Origin: Alentia gelatinosa
Lineage: Eukaryota; Annelida; Polychaeta; Phyllodocida; Polynoidae
Length of the DNA: 64,000 nucleotides
Assembly: GCA_950022655.1 (NCBI GenBank)
Contig: OX465583.1
Coordinates: 69,079,152-69,143,151 of the forward strand
Direction of reading: 5' to 3'
Part shown: positions 11,824-22,563 of the stretch, piece by piece
Layout: every line of letters starts with the position of its first letter
Numbering within the stretch: the stretch's first letter is position 1
Made by a program: the position numbers and the translations under genes
Notes under the pieces: model-generated
The model's input: only the letters and a program-made list of their open reading frames with translations
The model's database searches: none
Told to the model about the DNA's origin: nothing

Positions 11824-12459
11824 TTTATCTCACCCCCTGTATTTTTGTCCTATAGGTTTAACAGCGGGAACTTGTTCTCCATGCCCCTACAAGTATGGCA
11901 AGCCAATCTTCCTGGTCTAGATCTTGTGCATTGTCCTTATCTCACCCCTGATAGACGTTTAGCAATAGGAGTAACATTAGAAAAAATAATCAAACGATCA
12001 CCCCGATAAAGTGACAATACTACGCCACAACCGTGGCATAATAAATGTGAGATTACATTATATGTATATTCTAATTATTCTGATATTGTGATACTATTTG
12101 ATGTCCTAGAAAGGGGTGAGATAAATCCAGAACCACACTTGAATTGTAAAATGCACAATACTCCACTCATTTGGATGTGCTGTAATTGTCAATTGGCTTT
12201 GCGTCGATGACGATTGTTGCACATCAAAGCTTGTGGAGTACTGTATATTTATACAATTCTTGATGCAGTTCTATATTATTCTTTTAGCGTGAACAGGGGT
12301 AAGATAAATACAGAAAGCAACTCGTTTTGGTCAAAGAAGTCATTCTCCAACTCGTTCGAGCACTACACGGTATTTACTCAGCTCTCGCCTTGTTCATATC
12401 ACTCCGCATCAAACTCATAGAGACCAACGACTTTGACCAAAATTGGCTGGTTTCTTCTT
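11824..12459. mobile_element. Module-plus-hairpin element, type D, copy 1, split by a type C element
   Basis: The left part is TTTATCTCACCCCCTGT to GCATTGTCC (11936). The right part is ATTCTTTTAGCGTGAACAGG, GGTAAGATAAATACAGAAAG and the hairpin. The interruption is a complete type C element (11937-12276), so C moved after D. The right end is 23 bp from exon 9. Confidence 0.8.
11937..12276. mobile_element. Module-plus-hairpin element, type C, copy 2 (nested)
   Basis: Starts TTATCTCACCCCTGATAG and has the inner AAAGGGGTGAGATAAATCC. The hairpin arms AATACTCCACTCATTTGGAT and ATCAAAGCTTGTGGAGTACT surround TTGGCTTTGCGTCG. Its stem carries GT/AC where copy 3 has GG/CC, a compensatory change. Confidence 0.8.
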
Positions 12460-12482
12460 CGATACAAAAAGGTCATACTCAC

Positions 12483-12592
12483 CCACTGGGGCATATCGTG
12501 TGTGTCTGGCGTTCGATGGTGGTAGTTGAGGACAAGCACCGTGAAGACGACGGATAGCGAGCACATCAGCATGATGCACGCAAAATACATAC
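12483..12592 (-). CDS. nAChR exon 9: TM3 and start of intracellular loop
   Basis: This 110-bp exon, between CTGGTTCTAG and GTGAGT, encodes MYFACIMLMCSLSVVFTVLV (TM3), then LNYHHRTPDTHDMPQW, the start of the cytoplasmic loop. The size equals CHRNA7 exon 9. Two sequence oddities flank it. A G-rich tract with quadruplex-type runs lies 70-90 nt upstream in the pre-mRNA, and a long-hairpin MITE begins 23 bp after the exon, just past the donor. Confidence 0.95.
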
Positions 12593-12660
12593 CTAGAACC
12601 AGAGCAGAGCTTGAGTGAGGTCTCGCCTTGCGGTCTGCGGTCTGCACCCGGCCCCCTGTG

Positions 12661-12682
12661 CCCTCCCACCGCCCACCCGCCC
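12661..12682 (-). promoter_or_regulatory. G-quadruplex-type tract in pre-mRNA upstream of exon 9
   Basis: On the minus (transcribed) strand this reads as GGGCGGGTGGGCGGTGGGAGGG, split here as GGGCGGGTGGGCGG and TGGGAGGG. Five runs of three G have short loops, about 70-90 nt before the exon 9 acceptor. More G runs flank it. Confidence 0.6.
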
Positions 12683-13289
12683 AGCCAGACCGGGCCCCGC
12701 CGTGTACGGAATTCATTTACCTCATATACACGGGGAAAACTGACCTGGCATGGAATCTGGGAATTATTACAAACTCACAGACTGGGAAATACTTGCCCCA
12801 ATGCTGTTGGGCAGAAGGGGTGTATTTGCCAGAATGTGATTAAGTGATGATTCATTGATTACACGCCTGGTCTGTTTTCCATTTATTATACACCTTCAAA
12901 TGCTTTAAATTGATAAGACATTACCTGTAATTACCATTTAAAGTACAATTTGGGCACGCAAAGCGGATCCGTCCATACTGCTACAGTCCCGTTACGCCTA
13001 TGCAGATGTGTTTTTCCCCCTCTAAAATTTTGATACCATGAATATATTTATAAACATATTGCGCCATTTCCTGTATACTTCTTTTGTCATTTTTATCTTA
13101 ATTCTTTGTCTTTCCTGCTCCTTTAGCTCTAGATACACTTTCTTGTCTCGACATCTGCAGTTGCAAAGTGGGCCGTACATGTCATACTGGGCCGTGCATG
13201 AAATTTTCTTACCACTGTGAAATATGATTTAGCTACGATATACTGAGCAGTGGCCAATAACTGTAAGATAGATGAGAACTGGTGTATAA

Positions 13290-13305
13290 TAAATAAATAT
13301 AATAT

Positions 13306-13344
<39 letters not shown>

Positions 13345-13346
13345 AA
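13290..13346. repeat. (AT)n microsatellite
   Basis: Alternating A/T with occasional AAA interruptions, in intron 8. Confidence 0.9.
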
Positions 13347-14031
13347 TATGTAGCTTACATAAAGCCTCTGAATGTACACTACATCATGGTAATGGTATTT
13401 CAATGTGAACAGGTATTTCTGTTTGTAATTACGTTTTGAGTGATACATGATATATATAGACTGATACTATTGATACTGTGTCATACATGTATGTATATAT
13501 CATCATGAGATAGAGAAGTTTAAGACTGCACTGCAGTTGAGACAATGGAGTAACAGGTACAGTTGCATTGCTTAAAGGTGCTAAAAGCAACTCATGTTGG
13601 CAGAGGGTGGTGTATGAGCACTGAAAAGATCTTAAAATCAAACATATGTCATGTGAATTGACTACAAAACACCTCGAAAAATCAAATCTGTGTAGGAAAG
13701 CATCTCCAATGAGAAAATAGTAATATTACAGGAAGGCAAGGCTGGTGTGATGTAAGTTTACATTCCTCTGTTAGTGACCGCTATCTGCTACTTTGTGACT
13801 CTACTTCTCAACTCTGTGTATGGAGTCTGTTATAACTACTGTAGATATATACATAGAGGAGGGGGAGGATATATAATACGTGTATGTATACTCATACCAA
13901 ACTTCCAAATTAACTAACCAAAGAATATACAGGTAAATGAATAAGGATATCTCTCACCGTTAGACTTGTCTCCTTTTTTTTTTTTTGTAAATTATTTATG
14001 ACAAGGGTTGTAATGAATGTTGGATGTTGGT

Positions 14032-14324
14032 GCACTCCTCTCATAAGATCTCACACTCCCTAAGTCGTAATCTGTACAAGGTTCTCACTACCCTTTATGG
14101 GAGAAGAATTCTGAACGAACTAGGCTTAGAGCCTTGAGAATCCACTAGGGCACACAGCATTCCCGCTAGGTGGCATCATTGAGATTATAGGAATCTTTGG
14201 TTGCATTGATTGCACGGGAGGCAGGGAGGCTAAGCCTAGTTCGTTAAGAATTATTCTCCTATAGAGCGTAGTGAGAGTACAGAATACGACTTGGAGAGTG
14301 TGAGATCTTATAATGAGAGGGGTG
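14032..14324. mobile_element. Fold-back element family E, copy 1
   Basis: The ends CTCTCATAAGATCTCACACT and AGTGTGAGATCTTATAATGA extend into inverted arms of about 115 bp each (GTCGTAATCTGTACAAGG... against ...GTACAGAATACGAC). The short centre contains TTCCCGCTAGGTGGCATCAT. Copies at 32091 and 44527. Confidence 0.9.
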
Positions 14325-14935
14325 GTTGGATTGGATCAAGGTTTTGTCGGTCGCCGATACCTACCGTCCGCAGCCTGTCCCTAAGGGAAGCTTTGTTTAC
14401 AACACGCGCCATATTGGTCACGTGATGTGCCCCTAGCAACGCCCCCAGAACGAGGCGTGACCTACAAGTTCACGACACTGAGATAAGGGCGCTAGGCTCT
14501 CTGGGACCTCCTGCGATGGGAAAAATGAGGGATAGAGAACAAAACCGGGTTCTTCACCTTCTGGCAGCCAGCAATAACCCCTGCCCCACCAAACATATAG
14601 GGTACCATGAAAACAAATTACTGGACACTTGGCTCACTGATTATGAAAGACAGCTTTCCTGTTCAGGCCAGAAGAGAGATATTAATGAACCAGAGAGATT
14701 TTGGTTATGGGTTTCAAAAAGAGACCTTAGTCCTGTGAGGTTGATGACTTTGTGCATTATAGTGCCACACCAATATTATAGGAGATAGTCACTCCCCCAA
14801 ACACCAGAAGTTCCAGAAAGCAACACACACCAAAGAGAAATTTGTTACTGTGGCCAGGGAATGGGTTTTCAGAAGAAGAAATTTAGTCATTTAGGCCAGG
14901 AACACGGCTAAGTCCGGATGAAAACATAGCAAAGC

Positions 14936-15109
14936 TGTTATAGTTAAGCTCTCTCTTTAACTTTATAGCGTTATTAACTCGACCAGCGGGTGAGAGAATA
15001 CACTGAGATTATTATAGGTCGGCCCGCGGCTGGGTACATCATAGAAATGTGTACTATAAAGACACTGTTTTATAATGCTGAAACACACCGACAAGTACAT
15101 GGCGACGAG
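14936..15109 (+). mobile_element. Possible solo or 5' LTR with primer-binding site
   Basis: A TG...CA segment of about 164 bp with ACTATAAAGA ends at 15099 and is followed directly by TGGCGACGAG (15100-15109). That matches the first ten bases of a tRNA-Ser (GCT type) primer-binding site, as used by mag-like Ty3/gypsy elements. No gag/pol follows and no second LTR was found. Tentative. Confidence 0.25.
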
Positions 15110-16264
15110 AGGTGAGGAGCTGAGTGATGAACGAGGTTAGTTTCGGTGAGATTTAATGAGGGTTATTACTATTTTTATTATTATTGTTACTAGTTTGATT
15201 CGGGCACCAAATGACGCTATAAAGTTGAAGCTATATCCTGCGCCTACACTGGGGTTGGGGGTCTGCCTGTGGAAAGCGAGATACGGCGACCGGCTGGTAA
15301 CCTCGTAGTTCATGAATTTGCTTTCAAAAAATTGGTCTGACTGGGCTGCGAAGAAGAAAAAAAAGCAATCTCGATTGACAGAGAGACAAGTGGCTGGGTA
15401 TAAGACATGCGGCGGGTGTGTTTATGTACGTAGTACCCAAACAAAGGCACTGAGCGTTTGTTATGGACTGGAGCGTACATAAGGAAGGGGGGAAAGGAGG
15501 TTATGAGGGCATAGATCGAGTGATCACAAATTGTAGCGAGTCCGCTTCCTCTCTGTCTACGTCTTAAGTCACTTCAAATCTTCAAAGTTCGGATAAAGCA
15601 TGCGGGTTAGTTTACAAAGTCAAACCACAACCCTTGGAATTTAGAATACTACTTAGCTCCAGCTCTTTCGGTCAAGGATGGTTATGTGTCGTTCGAAAAT
15701 ATTCATATGTCGACCGTTTGGAAACAAAAATAAAGTTCAGTCGCAGTATCCCAAAGTGGGGGGCGTAAAGTCCCGAAAGTTCAGTTAGTAAAGCCACCAC
15801 AATCCCAAAAAGCGGGAGATGTATGGGGTTTTTTTTCAAAGTGTTCAGAGCGATAGCAGTTGTGTTGAAAGTTTCTGCTTCGCGCTTTAGCCCAAGTCCT
15901 CCGCTAGCCGGCAAAATTATCATGGACCAGATATCAAAATTCAACGGTAAAAATTGAGAATTGGGTAAAAATAAAAAATAAAAGATTAATGTGAAAAAAA
16001 ATCAGATCAAAGTGAAACAGGCAATGCAGGCAAGCAAGCAAGCAGGCAAGCAAGCAGGCAGGTATATAGGCAAGTAGGTGTCAAAGCACAGCGGTGTGTG
16101 GCCATAGTGGGAAGGATTCCATGCAGGGCGCATTGGCGTTAGCAGTGTTAGACCACCCTGGATTGGTTAGTTTTAAAAGACTCGGTCCATGTTTGTCCTC
16201 ATGGGCTCTACTCGTGGTGCATTTTAGGAAACGAGATGATTATTTGATGGGGCAACCCTCTCAC
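15110..16264. other. Intron 8 remainder; no gene recognised
   Basis: Holds (GCAA/GCAG)n at 16023-16070 and a 90-codon minus ORF (15672-15944) that I cannot match to any family. Otherwise nothing visible. Confidence 0.4.
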
Positions 16265-16351
16265 CTATGAGCGGCACCGCGTCCGAGGTTGGGGGCATTG
16301 TTTCTGCTACCAGCAGGAGAAACACAGTGAGTGATAGTAGAATAGTAACGC
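16265..16351 (-). CDS. nAChR exon 8: TM2 pore helix and TM2-TM3 loop
   Basis: This 87-bp exon, from TTCGTTCCAG to the donor GTGAGA, encodes [20 protein letters not shown] followed by TSDAVPLI. It supplies most of pore-lining TM2, including the 9' leucine gate, and the TM2-TM3 coupling loop. It is joined by Gly split codons on both sides, and the length equals CHRNA7 exon 8. The equivalent exon is the one present in alternative versions (8a/8b/8c) in Drosophila Dalpha6. Here I found one copy, and the variability has moved to the exon before it. Confidence 0.95.
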
Positions 16352-18682
16352 CTGGAACGAAGAGAACATCAAACCATCAGTCAGGCTCCGGCCAATCCAA
16401 GCCTTCTTTAGTTACACGCTGTTCTCGGCAGGCGGCGTGCGAGGCTTGCTGCCATTCTGCTGGAATTATCGCCCATTGGCCACCTGGTGGTAGTTAAGCG
16501 CGACTGGCCGACCATTTTGATTGCCTCCATCTCATTTTTTTCCCAAAGAGGAGCTTATTTTTCATTATCTAGAGTAAAGTATCTCTCATAAAGTGAGGTT
16601 TTCCGATATTAGCTTGAGCTTGAGCTCAATTTTTTTTATCATTATTATAAGATTTAACCAAATTTCCCGGAAAATGTCAGCGTAGACGTAAACTTTGAAG
16701 AATGATTTTTTTTGGGGTGTTGCTTGTAAATTGGAATATAAATGGGACGAAGCAGTAAATCTTGTCACCGCAAGATGTCAGCACTCTAAGATCGGCAAGC
16801 CGCGAGTCTCTGAAGGTCAAGGTCATTGACAGAATACTCCCAGCAAGCCCCGCGCACATAATGACGTCAGAGATAATGACAGGAATGACACAGGCACAGT
16901 GAATGTGTGTATAAATACGCGTATATATATGTGCAGTATATACAATACGTAGTAATAATAATAATGATGTACAGCCAGCCAAACAGCCCCCACAGCTGGG
17001 ACCACACAGCCAAGCGCCAGTCCCTATACACCCTCCAGAGGTTACTAAACTCCCTATTATCGCCCAGGGTAAATACAAGTTCCGCTCGTGACTGGCTGGG
17101 CACACCATGATCACATGAACCGCAGTTTTCCCATGTATATTTGGAGAACCTGAATATAATTTCCGATTTCCATGTAGAAATAGCTGAAATTTTCATTTCT
17201 GACATAGGATTTCCAATTTGAAGATTTATAAAAACCGTTAAACTGCAATAATTGTGGGTTACGGTTCAAGGGTCGATCACCATACAACGTCGGCAACCAG
17301 CGAACACCGAAACTTGTAAACAGACTGAATTATGGGATACCTCAATAGGGCATATGAATAGGGCAGGATCCTGGCGTTCAACTGTATCATCCCACGTGAC
17401 AATAACAAAGTGGTGCTCCCTGGTGTTCAGCGGGATAACTACTCTAAGATATACTGCTCAGCCACAAATCGTCAACATTTGATAACACAAAATGACAACA
17501 CTCGAGTGCAGTTGTGAGCTTTACTTGGTAGGCTATTTCCAGCAAATTTGGCCTCAGATGATTTCTGTCGCGGTTTTTTTTTTTAAATTTTTTTTTTTTT
17601 AGTAAATTCACTCTGTACTGCTTAGATACCGACTCAGTAAGTACTTAAACATCACGAGGAAACGTTTAGATGGCAATGAATGATTGTATATATGCTCTTA
17701 TAATACATCCAAATCAACTCCCGATTTATGCAATTTTCATGAGCGCGTATACATTGGCTAAGCAAGGTCAGTTATCATACACTTTCATGCTGCTGTTTTA
17801 GTCCGGTGTTTCCCTTAAAATAAAGTGATTCTACAATATCTCATTAATCTTAAAGATTGATTTGGTCTTTTAATTATGTTTGATCAAAGGCTACATGTGA
17901 TTTAGTAAAATAAGAATCTCTGCAAAACAGCAGGAAAAATAAAAAATTCAGAAGGAGTCTAATGCTGATTGAATTCCCAATATAAAATAGATTAAGCCTG
18001 GACTCAGACAACAGCATTCTGAACTACGATTCACACATGGTGTTAAAAACAGAAGGTATATGGTACAAGGGCGGGCATAGGCTGAGGCATTTGACCTTCC
18101 CTCCTGGGGATCATATCGGATATACAAGTCAATAACACCAATCCGGACACTAGTAACTAATATATAACACAATATTCCTCTAGTTGAATAATCCGTTCAC
18201 ATACATGTACATATAATATGAAAAAAAACCTTCATTCTTTCCGCTTTTGAAGAAATAAAATATCAGAGAAACATTGGATAGTACATGGTACTGTCTAGTG
18301 ATTTTAACCAATGTACAGGATATGAAAATGGAAAAAAAACATTGATATTTCTTACCACATTCAGTATAAGATATGGGCTGTATGCTACTCAATTATCTAT
18401 AGAAGACACAATGCTACACACGTGTTATATCTTATCCAAGCAAATACATTATACGATATTAATGCACCAGCATATGTAAAGAGAATATAGACACTATAGA
18501 CATATAAATGCCCTTAGCCAAGACGGCAGACAGTGATGCAGATATATATAAGGCCTACACAACAATAGATGAGAGCCGAGTAGGGCCCCACAATAGAACA
18601 TGCAGTGGTGCCGTGATGTCGTCATTGTATGACGTCACACCTCGTGACGATGACGTAGTGGTCACGTGAGAACTGTTCTTAC
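16352..18682. other. Intron 7 (7B to 8); little structure
   Basis: Mostly unique sequence with T-runs at 17573-17601. No repeat family seen elsewhere in the window was noticed here, which contrasts with the MITE-rich introns around it. Confidence 0.45.
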
Positions 18683-18877
18683 CTAAGGAGATTTTCTCCC
18701 CAGCGTCGGGAGGAAGGGTGAATGTCAGCAGTGCCATTGATGATATCAAAACACAGGGGATTATCAAGTTAAATCCATAATACAGCGTTCGGCGTCGTAT
18801 GTGGATTGTAAACGTTATATCTATATATTGTTCTGGACAGCAATCGTATTGTACTACATTGCGTTTTGCGGGAACAC
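18683..18877 (-). CDS. nAChR alternative exon 7B: loop C, TM1, start of TM2
   Basis: The second 195-bp copy has acceptor TTTGTTTCTAG and donor GTAAGA. It encodes the same loop C, then TM1 as [20 protein letters not shown] and [11 protein letters not shown]. This is the version closest to canonical alpha7 (human YYGLNLLIPCVLISALALL, GEKISLG). By hand count 46 of 64 full codons encode the same residue as 7A. Only 84 bp separate 7A from 7B. Including both would give two TM1 segments and presumably no channel, so splicing should be mutually exclusive; that is inferred, not shown. Confidence 0.94.
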
Positions 18878-18961
18878 CTAGAAACAAAGAAGACATGGAG
18901 TCAAAAGCGTTTACTGCGATTATATAGTAGAATAAAGTGAAGGAAGAGTTAGGAAACCTAC

Positions 18962-19156
18962 CACATGCTATTTTCTCTCCAGCATCCGGTGGCATGGCGA
19001 ATACCAATATCGAGAGGAGGGAAAGCATGAGGCAGGGTACAACCAAGTTAAAAACGTAGTAGAGCTTTCTGCGCCTGATTTTGATGGTAAATGTAATATC
19101 GATATATTGCTCTGGGCAACAGTCGTACTGTACAACATTCCTCGAGGCAGGCACAC
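18962..19156 (-). CDS. nAChR alternative exon 7A: loop C, TM1, start of TM2
   Basis: This 195-bp exon lies between TCTTTGCAG and the donor GTAGGT. It encodes loop C (YDCCPEQY, with the vicinal Cys pair and both aromatic Tyr), pre-TM1 IRRR, TM1 ([20 protein letters not shown]) and [10 protein letters not shown], with Gly completed by exon 8. Compared with 7B, loop C is identical in protein, while TM1 and TM2 positions 2' and 3' differ (Ala-Cys instead of Ser-Leu). Glu at -1' is kept, so cation selectivity is expected. It is the first copy in transcript order. A GC-rich minisatellite ends about 155 bp upstream of its acceptor. The length equals CHRNA7 exon 7. Confidence 0.94.
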
Positions 19157-19311
19157 CTGCAAAGACAGGACACCATGTTACTCCCACTCACTATCCTGCT
19201 GCGCATGCCTAATGCTGCCTTAGCTCGTGTCATCCGCCATCATGCCCAAAGCGAGGCTGGTGATGAAGTCTCGCGCGGCACGAGAACGCCTCGGTATGAA
19301 CTCGTGCACGT

Positions 19312-19890
19312 TCGGGCGAGGACTGGGGCGAGCGGACGGGTGGGCGGGCGGATGGGAGAACGGACGGGAGAGCGGACGGGTGGACGGGTGAGGATTGGGA
19401 GAGAGCGGATAGAAGGGCGAACGGGTGGGCGGGTGTGATAGCGTACAGGCAGGCGGGCGGGAGATTGGACGGGCGGGCGGGCGAGAATTGGGGGAGAGCG
19501 GACGGAAGGGCGAACGGGCGGGCGGACGGGCGGGCGGGAGAGCGGACGGAAGGGCGGGCGAGGATTGGGGGAGAGCGGACGGAAGGGCAGTTGGACGAGC
19601 AAACAGGCGGGAGGACGGACGGATGGACGGGCGGGCGGATGTGAGGGGGCGGGCGGACGGACGAGAACTGGGAGAGAGCGGGCGAACGGGCGGGCGGGTG
19701 TGATTGGGCGGGCGGACGGGCGAGAACTGGGGGAGGGCGGACAGAAGGGCGGACGGGCGGGCGGGAGAGCGGACGGGCGAGAAGTGGATTAGAGCGGGCG
19801 AACGGGAGAGCGGACGGGGCGTGGGCGAAGATTTGTGGAGAGCAGGCGGGTGGGTGGGCGGGCGGGCGGGTGGGTGGTGGGCGGGCGGAT
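19312..19890. repeat. GC-rich degenerate minisatellite in intron 6
   Basis: About 570 bp made of GGGCGGGCGG, GGACGGGC and GGGAGAGCGGACGG variants. Larger units of roughly 50-100 bp begin with AGAATTGGGGGAGAGCGG. G-rich on plus, so C-rich in the receptor pre-mRNA. It ends about 155 bp upstream of alternative exon 7A. Its Pro/Arg-rich open frames on both strands are artefacts of composition. Confidence 0.9.
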
Positions 19891-21403
19891 TGGCGGACAG
19901 ATCGGGCAACGAAAACAACGGAACGAACGAAACAAATGCTGAGGGAAAAGCGGCCAGATGCAGGCCCTCCAACACAAGCGGGTGTAATGTGGTCAGACGT
20001 CAGCTGCCAACGAATAGTAATCAAATTAATCGTCCAAATGTAATCAGAATGAGGAGTATTTTCCAGGGATTAATGCCGGGAAAGAAGCCGAGGGCAAAAT
20101 AAATTGAACCAAAGGAAGGGGATGAATGAACGCAGTCCAGCCAGGAGAAGTCCAGACGTGTTGGAGCAATCGCAACATTGGCATGCGTTCAGTTTCTATT
20201 ATCCAGGTTTATCATGACTTGAGTGTTATGTGTATCAAATTCTAATCAGTTGGTATGGTACAATTATTTTGGGTTAGGAATACTAGTTGAGAGATTATTA
20301 TTATTGTCATTGCCTCCTTGAGATCGCGGTAGGACAATAGCATTTGTGAAAATGTAGAAACACAGTTGTCAGGCATGGATCCTCTGGGAATGTTTCAGAC
20401 AACGAGCCTTTGCCCAGTTAGATATCATGCTTCAAGAGCCGTTATCATTAATCAATTAATGACCAAAAATGTAAGTGCTCAGATTTCAGCAGATTCATTA
20501 GATTTTTTTTCTAATTATTAAAATATTATAAACATCAGAAAGCTCTGTATGGTCGTGAAATTATATTTTAAAATAAAACTTAGTTTAGGACGAGGTATGG
20601 TTACAGATGGATTCACATTAGGAGAGTACGGAATTGACCAAAGTAAACTCAAGTACTCGAATGAAACTTATGCAAATAGCCAATTATTGGACAGTTAAAC
20701 TGAGAACTAAAAGATATGACAGTATAATGGGCATGGGGGCACAGTGTTAGTTTGTCAAGCCTCTCGATATTAGGTAATCTAGCCAAAGTGGCAAACTTAA
20801 TTAGCCAGGTATCAAGGCTAAAATGGATTGCACACCTGACACCCAATGGTGGTATAAAGTACAAAAAACAGTGTCAGGCTCTATATTTGTGCATTTCGAA
20901 CCCCAAATGACATAAAGCATGTCATTGAACTTGACCTTGTGACAGGTCAAGGTCATTTGGTCCAGGCCATGCATCCGCTCTACTGTAATTAAGCCAATAT
21001 TAATTGATCATAAGGTCATTTATGGATACTTAATCATTTAGCATATGAGTATTACTAATTTCATCATATATGTACATACATGAGTAGCTTGCATACTTGT
21101 GCGTATCACCGCTTATTACATACATTGTTATCTATATATGTATATATATATATATATCTCATATCGTTGCTCCATTTTCACAAATAGTTTGTCATCAGCA
21201 ATTGAGCTGTAGTATATCACTTTGATATTCTTGCTTCTGTTTTACAGGCAGGCTGTGAAGATATAATAATATAGGTAAACTATATGATCTCTATAGAATG
21301 ACTGCTTTCACTTGTCATGATGTATTGTACGTAGAGGTAGATATAAAGGAGGTGGCGTCGCTTGTAGGCTTTATGGAGTTCCGGCGGAATGCCCGTCGCT
21401 TAC
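19891..21403. other. Intron 6 remainder; no gene seen
   Basis: AT-rich unique sequence with a (TA)n run near 21140. No recognisable coding segment. Confidence 0.45.
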
Positions 21404-21657
21404 CGACTAATTCCCATTCTCCGTTGGGTATGAAACTAGATATGTCGCCTCCTTCGCCTTGAAGCTGCAGGTCGATGGCCGACCCGTCGTAGGTCCATGA
21501 ACCAAATTTCATGGTACATTTCTGATCGTCAAACGGAAACCATGTAATATCGATTTTACAGGTACTGAGGAAGAGGCCCGGCGGGACCCAGAGGCATGCG
21601 CCGTCCGACGATATGACGACGTTCGTCGGGAATGTGCTGTCGATATCTTCGTCCGCG
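21404..21657 (-). CDS. nAChR exon 5/6 (fused): Cys-loop and loop B
   Basis: One 254-bp exon does the work of CHRNA7 exons 5 and 6 (80 + 168 bp), with two extra codons in the QGEGGDIS segment. It begins SADEDIDSTFPTNVV, continues through VPPGLF, then the Cys-loop CKIDITWFPFDDQKC (13 residues between cysteines), loop B GSWTYDG with its Trp, and IPNGEWELV. Acceptor TTTTCAG and donor GTAAGC are both good. The intron lost relative to vertebrates lay just after PPG. Only 33 bp separate its acceptor from a MITE, so the branch point is very close to or inside the transposon. Confidence 0.96.
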
Positions 21658-21690
21658 CTGAAAACCAAAACGAAGGATTCGTCACACATA

Positions 21691-22090
21691 AAGCCCAATA
21701 CACATCTACTGATTCAGGATCGAACAATTAGTTCCCAAATCGTATAGGAGTCGGTGAACTTGTCCCAGGCCAATTATGTAATACCTCGGCCCATGTCAGC
21801 CACCCAATCAGGGGCCATTTACGAACGTTTTGTTGTGGACGACTGGATTTATCAACATGTTGATAAACTTTTGGCTGACGATTTACGAACATAGAAACCA
21901 TAACTTGTCATTGAAAAATAACATCTGAAGGAGTTGGTTCACTAATCGTTGCCTGTCCCTTGCCTAGCTGTGCTACATCTACCGACTACAGCCGACTCCG
22001 TTAGGATGCCTCGCCGGGACAAATTACCGTCCGTTTGTCACCGACAAAGGTACGTAAATGTTCTGAAATTGGTAGCTGTGTATTGGGCTT
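21691..22090. mobile_element. MITE family B, copy 2 (intron 4)
   Basis: AAGCCCAATACACATCTACT to GTGTATTGGGCTT, 400 bp. It has the internal palindrome TTTATCAACATGTTGATAAA. Its left end lies 33 bp from the acceptor of exon 5/6. Confidence 0.9.
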
Positions 22091-22416
22091 AAGGCCCGTT
22101 TCGATTGGCAAACGAGAACGATGTAGATTGTTTGTGTTCTCCCAAAAGCCCATTTCCATCGGCCATCACCGATACACAGTGAGGGATCACTGACGGATCT
22201 TTGCCACTGCTGACGCAAAAGGGGGTTTGAAATCGTCGGTGATGGTCATTGTGTTTCTAGGACAGTTCACTTGGTATGTACCTTCAGATGCAGCAGAAAT
22301 AAGGCATTCGCAGCACCCTCACCGACTTTTAGACACCGACGTGCAGTCGTTGACCACCACCAACCGACTTTTAGTTGAACTCAATCAATCGGACCCGTTT
22401 TATCGTTGGCCAATGA
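22091..22416. mobile_element. MITE family I, copy 1 (intron 4)
   Basis: Begins AAGGCCCGTTTCGATTGGC directly against copy B2 and ends near CGTTTTATCGTTGGCCAATG. It contains CACCCTCACCGACTTTTAGA and the CCGACGTGCAGTCG... core seen at 48158 and 57032. Confidence 0.7.
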
Positions 22417-22563
22417 AAAATAGCCAATGAAAAATAAGGAAAGTTCGGTAGATATTATGTTAACGTAATTTCCATGTACGCTGCGATGAAACAATAAATG
22501 ATATCCTTCACATTTAATGTTAGCTAAAAGTAATCTTTTATCACTGAACCACTAAGGTGTCTG

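Noticed and set aside
15672..15944. Possible small minus-strand gene (90 codons) in intron 8
   Set aside because: No recognisable motif, no splice or poly(A) context, and inside an intron on the same strand; kept only as an unexplained ORF.
18555..19187. A single 210-codon exon with two TM1 segments
   Set aside because: It is really two 195-bp exons with complete acceptor and donor sites separated by an 84-bp open intron; both copies together would not fold as a Cys-loop subunit.
19220..20024. Two long proline/arginine-rich minus-strand ORFs of about 250 residues
   Set aside because: They follow the G-rich minisatellite in several frames at once and have no start, domain or codon signal; they are composition artefacts in intron 6.
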